A DNA stretch of 64,000 nucleotides from assembly GCA_963780135.1 (NCBI GenBank), contig CAWAAR010000003.1, positions 3,844,001 to 3,908,000 on the forward strand, given 5' to 3'. Under the pieces are notes generated by a model. It did no database searches. It had not been told where the DNA came from and saw only the letters and a program-made list of their open reading frames with translations. Below are positions 43,787-52,377 of the stretch, piece by piece (within the stretch, counting starts at the first letter, position 1; every line of letters starts with the position of its first letter). This DNA is from Clostridium_AM sp963780135 (GTDB taxonomy: Bacteria; Bacillota; Clostridia; Clostridiales; Clostridiaceae). Position numbers and translations under genes: made by a program.

Positions 43787-45916
43787 TTAATTATTTAATT
43801 TATTCATCATCTCTGTTACTTTATTCGAGATATAGCTGGGTACAATGTTGAATTTTTTTATATCTAAGTAATGCAAAAAATCATTTTCAATATGATATGT
43901 TTCATCTATAAACTTGTACCAGCCACTATCCAAATTAGAAACTCTGAATGTATTTTTATCTGCAATTTCACAAATTGTCCTAAAAAGCTGAACTCGTAAA
44001 TATGCATTAGATTCAATAGCATATAGATCTTTTACTCCTTCAATTGTATAAGTATTTCTTTTCAAGTTATCATAATTAAAATTTTCTATATATTCTGCAA
44101 TTTTTGATATGCCATTGTTTTTATCAGCTTCACTCATATCTACAAAAACATCATTTGCCATTTTGCGTTTTATCTCGCCTCCATGAATTAAACAAGATAA
44201 AATTTCATAGGCGTTTCCCCATGAATTCTTACAATCGTTAAGTTCGCATAACTTTCTTAGAAAAGCAATTCTACTAACAATGTTAATGCTCTCATTTTTA
44301 GCAATTTCCTCACATTCTGAAACAATCAGTTTCACATCAGCATTGGCATCTATTGCTTTTTCCTGTATTACACCATTTTCATTCCAAACAAAAGAAGCTA
44401 CAGCATTTTGGGATGACACTTTTCCAACTACAATAAAATCCGTTATCGGTTCAAAATCATGGGTTAATAGGAGCACTGTTTTTCCTACCAAAGATACATC
44501 TCTTTTCCCAATATTTTTGAACATCCTGTGCATGATAGCGAATTTTTTATTGCTATCAAATGAAGAAATAGGATCATCCAAAATAATTAAATCTGGATTC
44601 TGAGTTTGTGAGTAGTACATAAACAAAATAAGTGAAAATGCATTTTTTTCTCCCCAGCTTAAATGTTGTCGTATATTAGGCACACCTGTCTTTTCTCCAG
44701 CAAAGCACTGTTTTAAAATAGTTTTACTATTTATTTCATCTTCAGCCAAAATTTCTAATTCATAATTTATCCCAGCAGTTTTAAGAAATTCATTAATATC
44801 ATTTTGTGAAGCTTGTATAGTAGCTTGTACTATTCCTTTTAAGTCTCCCATTTCTCTTTTTAAAGCAGATACCTCTTCTTTTAAATTAGCAACATTCGCA
44901 TTAACACTAGCAAAAACATTATCTATTTTTTCTCCACCAAATATTTCAAAAAGCCCTGTTGGAAATTCCATGTTATTAATTTGCTGTTCAAGCTTTGAGA
45001 TATCAGCTATTACTATTTTTCTATATCCAAACTCGGAAATTTCATAAAATCTTGATAAAATCAAGTCAAATTCTGTAGTTAACTTTGTCATAATTGTTTT
45101 AATAATATCTTCTGGTGTATCATTTTTTATATATCCAATTAGCTCAGTGTATTTATCTTCTTTAATAAATATTTTTAGATTTTCCAACAATTCTAAGACC
45201 TCTTTTAAGTTCTGAGAATCTGATTTTGTATATGTCTTCTTAAAAATTTCTTTTTTTAGAGTATGTTTTGACGTATCTAATTTTTCAGAACAATAAGGAC
45301 AATGATTTACAATATCATAAGTATCACCTTTATTTTTCCAATCAATCCAAGGAATATTGATCTCTGTGTTATTAAAAAAAGGTTTATAATCTTCTAACTC
45401 AACAGGTATGTTATATATATTTTGTTTTGATAATAAGCTTTTAAACATTCCTGTTTTACTTAGTGCCCCTGTTGCTGTTCGTTTAAATTTTTCATTTATC
45501 TTTACCAAACTGTCACGTAGTTCAATAATTTCTTGATTGTCCTCCATTATTTTCTTAAGTGACAGTAAATGGTTATCAAGTTGCTGTTTTTTTTCATCAT
45601 AATTTGGTGTTTTTAAAAAAACTTCAAAAGTATTTTCAATTACTTCACCTTCCTTAAAAACGACCTGATTCACAAAATTCTCATCAAAAACCAATACATT
45701 TGATAATTCAGGAATAACACTAACCTCTGCTGGAATTTCAGAATTGTAAGTTTTTAAAGACTGTAATTTGTCATTATCTTTAGCAAAAAATATAGCCTTC
45801 GACAAGGTTGTTTTTCCAGTGCCATTAATTCCATATTTAATATTTAGCTTGTTTTTTTCAATTTTAATAGTTCCATTTTGAATATTATTACAATTTTTTA
45901 TTGTTACTTCATGCAT
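43787..45916 (-). CDS. RloC/PrrC-like ATPase, candidate anticodon nuclease
   Basis: This 709-aa protein of the AAA_13 ABC-type family (PF13166) has Walker A GINGTGKT at residues 29-36, a CPYC zinc hook at 206-209 flanked by coiled coils, the ABC signature LSWGEKNAFS at about 419, Walker B LIILDDP at 443-449 and the His switch LLLTHD at about 482. The C-terminal region has R554-x3-E558 and H578, which recalls the Arg-x3-Glu...His triad of PrrC/RloC anticodon nucleases. Zinc hook plus this ATPase is the RloC layout, although RloC is usually somewhat longer. GGAGG before MHEVTI sets the start. A HEPN gene follows. The tRNase role is inference. Confidence 0.75.
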   Translation of the reverse strand: MHEVTIKNCNNIQNGTIKIEKNKLNIKYGINGTGKTTLSKAIFFAKDNDKLQSLKTYNSEIPAEVSVIPELSNVLVFDENFVNQVVFKEGEVIENTFEVFLKTPNYDEKKQQLDNHLLSLKKIMEDNQEIIELRDSLVKINEKFKRTATGALSKTGMFKSLLSKQNIYNIPVELEDYKPFFNNTEINIPWIDWKNKGDTYDIVNHCPYCSEKLDTSKHTLKKEIFKKTYTKSDSQNLKEVLELLENLKIFIKEDKYTELIGYIKNDTPEDIIKTIMTKLTTEFDLILSRFYEISEFGYRKIVIADISKLEQQINNMEFPTGLFEIFGGEKIDNVFASVNANVANLKEEVSALKREMGDLKGIVQATIQASQNDINEFLKTAGINYELEILAEDEINSKTILKQCFAGEKTGVPNIRQHLSWGEKNAFSLILFMYYSQTQNPDLIILDDPISSFDSNKKFAIMHRMFKNIGKRDVSLVGKTVLLLTHDFEPITDFIVVGKVSSQNAVASFVWNENGVIQEKAIDANADVKLIVSECEEIAKNESINIVSRIAFLRKLCELNDCKNSWGNAYEILSCLIHGGEIKRKMANDVFVDMSEADKNNGISKIAEYIENFNYDNLKRNTYTIEGVKDLYAIESNAYLRVQLFRTICEIADKNTFRVSNLDSGWYKFIDETYHIENDFLHYLDIKKFNIVPSYISNKVTEMMNKLNN

Positions 45917-46090
45917 TAATAATACCTCCAAATTTTTCAGGTAATATCCTGAAACCTACTTTAATGTAATTTTCTTATTTTCAAAAACTTAGGCATTCCT
46001 ATATTTACCAATAATTAACTTACTTAAATGCTCATTATGGCTTAACTTATTTTAATTACTAATCTTCCATATTTCTTCTAACAATTCCTA

Positions 46091-46690
46091 TTATATCCCC
46101 CCATATTTTTCACACTTTGCATTTCCAACTCCTTTAATAGCTTTTAATTCATCTACAGTCTTTGGCTTCTTATTAACAATTTCCTCAAGCTGGCTATTAC
46201 TATATATAAAATATGGCTTTAACTCTTTATACAACTTACTTTCTTCAATAGAAACACTATTAATAGACTCATCAATAAACTTTGCCACATTACTAGGTAC
46301 TAGGTTTTCACATTCTTTGGTTTGCTTTCTAATTTTATTCCCTATATTTTCTATATGCTGCTTCTTCTGCTTATTAGGTAGAGATTGTGTCCACTTCGCA
46401 TCTTCAAATCCGCCAAAAATCCATCCACTATAATTTTTACTTTCAAACACAAAAATCCCTTTTTCATGAATCATCAATACATCTATTTCTGATGTTTTTC
46501 CATTATAAGGAACATATATGTTCCGCAGCACTTTCTGGTATCCTGGTATGTTCGCAAGCGCATACTTAATTAAATACTCTCCAAAGGAACCTTTATCATC
46601 ATAATGAAGCCATTGCTGTAATAAACTTGGCTCTTCACCTATCAACCTCTGCCAAAATCCAATGTTATCCCCCCGTATTTTGTTAGCTAT
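46091..46690 (-). pseudogene. NERD-HRDC protein with internal deletion
   Basis: The protein opens IRGDNIGFWQRLIGEEPSLL and carries the NERD nuclease-related domain (SEIDVLMIHEKGIFVFESKNYSGWIFG, with D...ExK). After SLPNKQKKQHIENIG it jumps to a C-terminal HRDC-like segment (YFIYSNSQLEEIV, KTVDELKAIKGVGNAKCEKYG). NERD-HRDC proteins are usually near 300 residues, so 80-100 middle residues are missing. The expected start (family N terminus MAN...) reads ATA here (46690) behind AAGGAG, and the first usable codon is TTG at 46645. It is probably a dying gene at the edge of the island. Confidence 0.6.
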
Positions 46691-46878
46691 AATCTCCTTA
46701 CTTTTCTATATCTAATTATAGCATTATATTACATTTTAATCCATATAAGTACCTAAAATGATAAAATTCCAATGTTTGCTTGAAATTAGGAAGACATTAC
46801 TCCGCTACACTCCGTAATGCGGGCTTTCACACTAAGCTCAGATTTCGCTCACGCTCATCTTCGCTAAGTGTTCAATGC

Positions 46879-47706
46879 CTACCAAATCCTCTGCACCTCC
46901 GGCACCCACCTAAACCTAACAACTCCCGTCTCTCCATTCCTGTTCTTCCCCACAATACACTCAATAATCCTCTTATCCTCAGAATCCCTATCATAATATT
47001 CGTCACGATACAAAAGCATAACCACATCCGCATCCTGCTCTATACTCCCCGACTCCCTTAAATCAGAAAGTATAGGCCTATGATCGCTCCTGGCCTCCGG
47101 TGCTCTAGAAAGCTGTGAAACCAAAAGTACAGTTACATCAAGCTCCTTTGCCATAAGCTTCAGTTCTCTTGTAATTTTAGCAATCTCAACATTTCTATTT
47201 TCCGCAGCCTTCACACCTTCAATAAGCTGGAGATGATCTATCACAACTATGTCCAGACCTTCTTTTATCTTCAGCTTTCTACATTCACTTTTTATAAGGC
47301 TTAATTTAAAAATTTTATTATAGATTTTCATATTAGAGCCTGCAAAAACTGATGCGGCTTTGGTTACTGCACACCACTGCCTGTCCGTTAACTCTGCCTT
47401 TTTTTTATCCATAGGAATTCCTGTATATATGTCCAGCACTCTGTCTATAATTTGTATTGGTCCCATCTCTAGATTAAAGAATGCCACCTTTGCCTCTTCT
47501 TTAAAAACAGAATTTAAAATTATATTAAGTGCTGTTGCAGTCTTTCCCATAGAAGGTCTTGCTGCAAGTATTACTAGTTCCTCCTTTTGAAATCCTCCAA
47601 GGGTTTTATCTAAAATTTTATAGCCTGTTTTCATCCCCTGAATAGCTCCACCTTTTTCATATCTAGCCTGCAGAATGTCCATGTACTTGTCCATAATAGG
47701 CAGCAT
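46879..47706 (-). CDS. DnaB-like helicase, C-terminal ATPase domain only
   Basis: The 275-aa product corresponds to the RecA-like motor of replicative helicase DnaB: GMKTGYKILDKTLGGF linker, Walker A ARPSMGKTATAL, NLEMG, Walker B IVVIDHLQLI, QLSRAPE and DLRESGSIEQDADVV, all conserved. The N-terminal primase-binding domain of about 150 residues is absent; upstream sequence instead encodes a sigma-factor-like fragment in another frame. Some phages encode short DnaB-like proteins, so this may be a prophage remnant or an N-terminally truncated gene. Composition is less A+T-rich than the neighbouring island. Confidence 0.75.
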   Translation of the reverse strand: MLPIMDKYMDILQARYEKGGAIQGMKTGYKILDKTLGGFQKEELVILAARPSMGKTATALNIILNSVFKEEAKVAFFNLEMGPIQIIDRVLDIYTGIPMDKKKAELTDRQWCAVTKAASVFAGSNMKIYNKIFKLSLIKSECRKLKIKEGLDIVVIDHLQLIEGVKAAENRNVEIAKITRELKLMAKELDVTVLLVSQLSRAPEARSDHRPILSDLRESGSIEQDADVVMLLYRDEYYDRDSEDKRIIECIVGKNRNGETGVVRFRWVPEVQRIW

Positions 47707-47709
47707 TTT

Positions 47710-47852
47710 GCATCTTTTACGCTGCTCCTTATAAGCAAATATAGAGTTCTTCTTACTGTATTGAATACATATGTGGTAAAAGCATTTTCTCTTTCTGTGT
47801 CATACATGTTTACAGCCTTGATTATAGAAGCTTGGAAACATATCCCGGAGTA
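47710..47852 (-). pseudogene. Sigma-factor-like fragment
   Basis: An open frame of about 46 codons (IIKAVNMYDTERENAFTTYV then FNTVRRTLYLLIR) matches the sigma-70 region 2 pattern GLIKAV.KYD...F.TYA...IRR.I. It has no start and runs into the DnaB-like gene in another frame. It looks like an internal piece of a sigma factor fused by deletion to the helicase fragment. Confidence 0.45.
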
Positions 47853-47900
47853 TAGGCCAACTTTCGGCTGTGCGTGTCTATAAATTAAGGTAAAACATAA

Positions 47901-47934
47901 ATTTCCTTCTTTTATATATTTTTTAGAAGGAAAT
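47901..47934. terminator. Stem-loop in gene-poor interval
   Basis: ATTTCCTTCT pairs with AGAAGGAAAT around a 14-base A+T loop. It lies in the 47853-48276 interval, which otherwise has no gene and no other structure I can identify apart from the terminator at 48206-48239. Confidence 0.4.
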
Positions 47935-48205
47935 ATTTTATAATTATTACTTTTTTAAAAACCTCTCTACTTATACAGAGCGCATTTTTCAAAGAAATTC
48001 GGATACGATTTTTAAAGCAAATCCTTTTATGATTGTACATTTTCTGATATTAAATTTCAATTTTATACCATTTCATAATAATCCACTTATTTAAAGCTAC
48101 ATGCTGGTATATAATTACAAGTAAAACTATTTTTTTCTTTAATTTTTTCACAGATATAATTTCTCTTTTGTCGTACGATTTTTACAGGTAATTCAAACAA
48201 AAAAA

Positions 48206-48239
48206 GTGGGTATAAGAATCTTTTAATTCTTATACCCAC
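48206..48239 (-). terminator. Terminator of the ABC-2 permease remnant
   Basis: GTGGGTATAAGAAT pairs perfectly with ATTCTTATACCCAC around a six-base loop and runs into seven Ts on the minus strand, 37 bases after the last stop of the remnant. Confidence 0.8.
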
Positions 48240-48276
48240 CTTTTTAAGCTGGATTAGATTTATTTATTACATTATG

Positions 48277-48900
48277 CTATTTATTTTCTGTTGGTACTAG
48301 CTGAATACTATACTGCGCTTTAAAATCTTCATCAAATTTATTTATTTCTGAGTATACCGATACCCATTTCTCTTCATTTATAATCTCACGCTTATCTAAT
48401 GAACCAGTGTTACCAACATTCTCAATGTGTCCGTTAAGTATTTTTTGAATTCCCTGATAATACTTTAAAACTAGATCGATTTTTTTATTTTCTTTACTTC
48501 CTCATTAGTTCGCGCCTGAAGATTTTCCAGTCTATAATAACAGTTTCTATTAAAAGCATACTTGGCATACTCAAACTTATTATAGAATATAACTGCCATT
48601 ATTGTTATTATAAAAAATGCAAACATTACTGTATAACCCGGAAACACTTGAGCAATTCCCATGCTTTGTGAGGAAGCTATCTCATTTCTCTTCACCGAAA
48701 AAGGTGGCGTTAGAATTTTATCAGCACTATTCCCAGCGTTTGCCTTAATATATTGCTTTATCTGCTGTTGCTCTATACTTTGTGCTGAACCCTTTAGAGT
48801 TTCCAAGTGAGCTAATAAGCTGCTTTGATATTTGAGTCTGATCCAAATCTGTATAATGAATATTAAATGCTATATTCTTTGTACTGCTTACACTGCCAAT
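48277..48900 (-). pseudogene. ABC-2 type permease remnant, multiply broken
   Basis: Pieces of one transporter follow each other in different frames. A periplasmic segment (KNIAFNIHYTDLDQTQISKQ, then LISSLGNSKGFSTKYRATADKAIY) is followed by the landmark VFPGYTVMFAFFIITIMAVIFYN of ABC-2 permeases in the 111-codon frame 48471-48806. A C-terminal segment (LVLKYYQGIQKILNGHIENV ... VPTENK) is reached only if one A is added to an A7 run near 48483. The remaining membrane helices are deleted. Confidence 0.65.
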
Positions 48901-48921
48901 CAATAATAAGAAGATAAGATT

Positions 48922-50649
48922 TTATTGAACAGATTCTAACTTTCCCAAAACTACCTTTCTCATTGCCTCAATTTTTTCAAGAGAACCGTCTGGAGTAGCT
49001 CCCTTAGAATATAGATAAATCTTAATCTTAGGTTCTGTTCCTGAAGGTCTAACAGCATACCAGGAACCATCCTCCAGGGTAAATTTTAACACGTTTGAAG
49101 CCGGTATATCAGTCTTTATTTCCTGGTCAGTTATTAAATTTACTTCCTTTCCAGAGTTGTAATCAACATATTCAGCAAGCTTCAGACCATTTATTGCAGT
49201 AGGATATTCCTTCCTATAGGTTTCCATCATCCTGTTTATTCTTCTACTGCCTTCAATACCTTCAAGCACTAAAGAAATCTGTTTTTCACTGTAATAACCA
49301 AATTCCTTATATATATCCTCAAGAACATCAATTAAGCTCTTGTTTTGTGATTTGTAGTAGGCTGCAGCCTCGCATAGAATCATTGAAGATATAACGCCAT
49401 CCTTATCCTTTACGAAGTCACCGGTAACATATCCAATACTTTCTTCATAACCAAATACAAATTTGTGATGACCATCTTTTTCAAGCTCATTAGCCTTTCC
49501 ACATATATTCTTAAATCCGGTTAAGGACTCGAAGGTTTTAACACCATACTTCTCAGATATTGCTTTTCCAAGATTTCCTGTAACTATGGATTTAACAATA
49601 AATCCGCTAGCAGGCAGCTTTCCAAGCTCTTTTCTGGCCTGAACTATATAGTTTATAAGCACAGCACCTGTCTGATTGCCATTGAAAGAAACATATTTTC
49701 CAGATTTGTCCTTAACCATTATAGCAAGTCTGTCGCAGTCCGGATCTGTTGCTATAAGAAGGTCTGCTCCTAATTTTTCGCCTAGATTCTCCGCATATTC
49801 AAAGGCTCTTGTATCCTCTGGATTTGGGAATGGGACTGTTGTAAAGTTGGGGTCTGGATTCTCCTGCTCAGGAACAACACTAATGTTAGTAAAACCTCTT
49901 TCTTTTAAGACTCTTCTAACTAATATATTTCCTGCGCCATTTAACGGTGTATAAACAACCTTTATGTCCTTATCAATATCTTCTCTTAATGCAAGCTCTT
50001 TAACCTTTGACACATAAATATCATCCATTTCTTTTCCAAGCATAACAACAAGCCCTTTGCTTATAGCTGTTGCTTCATCTATAAGCTTGATATCTTCGAA
50101 GTTCTCTATTTTTAGTATATTCTCAGTTATGACATCAGCAATCTCCTGGCCTATCTGAGCACCATCCTCCCAATATACCTTGTAACCGTTATATTCTTTT
50201 GGGTTATGGCTGGCAGTAACAACTATACCCGAAGCTGTATTCAGATGCCTTACAGTAAAAGAGAGCAATGGCGTTGGTCTAAGGCTTTCAAATAAATAAG
50301 CCTTAATATTGTTTGCTGCAAGTACTAAAGCTGCATGTTTTGCAAACTCCTTTGAAAAGTGTCTGCAGTCATAAGCTATAGCAACCCCTCTATCCATGTA
50401 ATCCCTTCCATTACTTTTTATGTAATCAGCAAGTCCCTGTGTAGCTCTTGAGATTATGTATATATTCATTCTATTAGTTCCTGCTCCAAGCTTTCCTCTA
50501 AGACCGGCGGTACCAAATTCAAGCTCTCTATAGAATCTATCCTCTATTTCTTTTTCATCATTTCCTATAGAAGTGAGTTCAGTCTTTGTAGCTTTATCAA
50601 AATGTGTATTTGTAAGCCAATTATTATAGGTTTCTCTGTAATTCATCAT
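48922..50649 (-). CDS. pgcA: Phospho-sugar mutase (phosphoglucomutase type)
   Basis: This 575-aa enzyme of the alpha-D-phosphohexomutase family has the phosphoserine loop TASHNPKEYNGYKVYW (about 140), the metal-binding DPDCDRLAI (about 300), the sugar-specificity loop FGYEESIGYV (about 400) and the phosphate-binding RPSGTEPKIKIYLY near the end. All four sites are intact and length matches PgcA-type enzymes that interconvert glucose 1- and 6-phosphate. AGGAAG precedes two adjacent ATGs. It is a housekeeping gene in its own transcription unit. Confidence 0.93.
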   Translation of the reverse strand: MMNYRETYNNWLTNTHFDKATKTELTSIGNDEKEIEDRFYRELEFGTAGLRGKLGAGTNRMNIYIISRATQGLADYIKSNGRDYMDRGVAIAYDCRHFSKEFAKHAALVLAANNIKAYLFESLRPTPLLSFTVRHLNTASGIVVTASHNPKEYNGYKVYWEDGAQIGQEIADVITENILKIENFEDIKLIDEATAISKGLVVMLGKEMDDIYVSKVKELALREDIDKDIKVVYTPLNGAGNILVRRVLKERGFTNISVVPEQENPDPNFTTVPFPNPEDTRAFEYAENLGEKLGADLLIATDPDCDRLAIMVKDKSGKYVSFNGNQTGAVLINYIVQARKELGKLPASGFIVKSIVTGNLGKAISEKYGVKTFESLTGFKNICGKANELEKDGHHKFVFGYEESIGYVTGDFVKDKDGVISSMILCEAAAYYKSQNKSLIDVLEDIYKEFGYYSEKQISLVLEGIEGSRRINRMMETYRKEYPTAINGLKLAEYVDYNSGKEVNLITDQEIKTDIPASNVLKFTLEDGSWYAVRPSGTEPKIKIYLYSKGATPDGSLEKIEAMRKVVLGKLESVQ

Positions 50650-50755
50650 GAATCTTCCTTTCTTTAATCAAAATAAGGTGATTATTATAATTATATTACT
50701 TTCCGGGAATTAATTATAATATAAATCTCTTTTAAATTAGATTTATATTAATAAA

Positions 50756-50778
50756 CCAGTGAGACACTCTCTCACTGG
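50756..50778 (-). terminator. Stem-loop downstream of the pirin/beta-CASP unit
   Basis: CCAGTGAGA pairs with TCTCACTGG around CACTC and is followed on the minus strand by TTTATT. It lies between the beta-CASP fragment and the mutase gene. Confidence 0.65.
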
Positions 50779-50820
50779 CTTACTTTTGCTCAATATATAA
50801 ATATAATTCTTCATTTTTAT

Positions 50821-51144
50821 TCAGAAAACAGCATCATTGTTATAATTTTCAAACACTTTTGTAGATTCTGTAGCTAATGGACTATCAACATAAACAGTTA
50901 AATTCTTTAATGTTTTATTTTCAATATATTTATCTAATTCATACAACACTTCTTGAGCCCTGCCAACTGCAAAGGATGGAATAACTACATTTCCTCCTCT
51001 TTTAATAGTGTCTTCTATTATTTTCGCCAGTTGTTCAAACTCCGAACCTACATTACCATGAAGTCTATCACCATATGTAGTTTCCATAATTACATAATCT
51101 GCATAATCAATTAAAGTTGGATCCTTTAAAAAATGAGGAATCAT
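50821..51144 (-). pseudogene. MBL/beta-CASP hydrolase fragment
   Basis: The 107-codon frame (YVIMETTYGDRLH, GGNVVIPSFAVGRAQEVLYEL, VYVDSPLATESTKVF) is the middle of a metallo-beta-lactamase/beta-CASP RNA-processing-type hydrolase of about 530 residues. Both the N-terminal MBL motif HxHxDH and the C-terminal RNA-specificity domain are missing. It starts in an ATGA overlap with the pirin stop, created by the deletion rather than by an ancestral operon. Confidence 0.75.
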
Positions 51145-52016
51145 TCTGATAAACTATGCTTTTTTATAAAAGTATTGTTTTCAAGCTCCAAGAACGCTAA
51201 ATCTAGCTCTTCCTTTGTGTTCATAACTATCGGACCACCCCAGGCAATTGGTTCTTTCAATGGTTTAGCGGATAAAAGGATAAACCTCACACCTTGATTT
51301 GCTGCCTTGATCCAGAACTTACTGTCATGGCTGAACAATACAGCTTGTTTTTCATCAACTAAATCTTTAGGATTCTCAATGCTTTTATCAGGATCAAAAA
51401 TTGCTTTTCCAGTAAAGATATAGACAAACAAAGTATTTTCAGCATCATTTATGAAATGCCATTCCTGATTAGCAGATAATTCAACATCCAAATAGGTTGC
51501 TTTAATGTATTTACCCTCAAAAGCACCTTTATGACCTTGATAATCTCCAGCAAGTACATGAACCTTTGTTCCACTTTCATTAATCACCGGTACATTTTCA
51601 GACTTTATATCTCCGTAACTTGGTTCTGTCATTTTATCTTTGGCAGGCAAGTTCAACCATAATTGAGCACCTAACATACTTGTGCTTGCCTTGGGCATTT
51701 CCTGATGAATAATTCCGGAACCAGCCGTCATCCATTGGCATTCTCCATCAAGAATGCTTCCACTGTTACCAAGACTGTCTCCGTGTTCAATATCTCCATG
51801 GATCAAATAAGTTATTGTTTCAATGCCTCTATGTGGATGCCAGGGAAACCCTTTTATATAGTCTTCAGAGTTGTCTGAATCAAAAGCATCTAACATTAGA
51901 AATGGATCATAATCTTTAGTGTCATTATACCCAATTACACGAACTAGCTTTACACCTGCACCATCAACAGCTGGTTGGCCTTTTGTGATCTTAATTACTT
52001 TTCTCAATGTCTCCAT
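51141..52016 (-). CDS. Pirin family protein
   Basis: This 291-aa bicupin protein has the metal site FPWHPHRGIETITYLIHGDIEHGDS at about 50-75 and the pirin landmark GSGIIHQEMP (about 95). Pirins are iron-binding cupins; some oxidise quercetin, others regulate metabolism, and the substrate here is unknown. AAGGAG before METLRK sets the start; 15 codons of upstream open frame have none. It is divergent from the MFS transporter gene. Confidence 0.92.
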   Translation of the reverse strand: METLRKVIKITKGQPAVDGAGVKLVRVIGYNDTKDYDPFLMLDAFDSDNSEDYIKGFPWHPHRGIETITYLIHGDIEHGDSLGNSGSILDGECQWMTAGSGIIHQEMPKASTSMLGAQLWLNLPAKDKMTEPSYGDIKSENVPVINESGTKVHVLAGDYQGHKGAFEGKYIKATYLDVELSANQEWHFINDAENTLFVYIFTGKAIFDPDKSIENPKDLVDEKQAVLFSHDSKFWIKAANQGVRFILLSAKPLKEPIAWGGPIVMNTKEELDLAFLELENNTFIKKHSLSE

Positions 52017-52181
52017 ATTATTCTCCTTCCATAACAAATTATCAAGAACAATTTTTATCATTTAATAATAATTACTTTCATACTTTTATTATTTCATTTG
52101 TCTATTACAATGTCAATACATTTCCTACGGATGGTAGCCATCGGATAAAGTTTGGATTAAATTAACAAAGTGCTCATCTAG

Positions 52182-52216
52182 CCTTATTTATGTTATTTAA
52201 AAGAACATAAATAAGG
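52182..52216. promoter_or_regulatory. Inverted repeat between pirin and MFS genes
   Basis: CCTTATTTATGTT and its complement flank a nine-base loop in the 52017-52377 divergent intergenic region. It may be an operator or a shared structural element. The remaining sequence in this gap shows only promoter-like A+T-rich stretches. Confidence 0.45.
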
Positions 52217-52377
52217 TAATACTTGTTAATACTACCTAAAACTTCAGATATTAAATTTCTAATTACATATCAACTATGGTAAAATATTTCATATTAGATG
52301 TTTGCTAAAAACACTTATATCTTGCCTTATGGCATTATCTATAATTATATTATTAAAAGTATTGGAGAGTGACTTTT

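Noticed and set aside
33632..45916. Type III CRISPR accessory locus because of CorA-like and HEPN genes
   Set aside because: No Cas10, Csm/Cmr subunits, CARF domains or repeats are present in the window.
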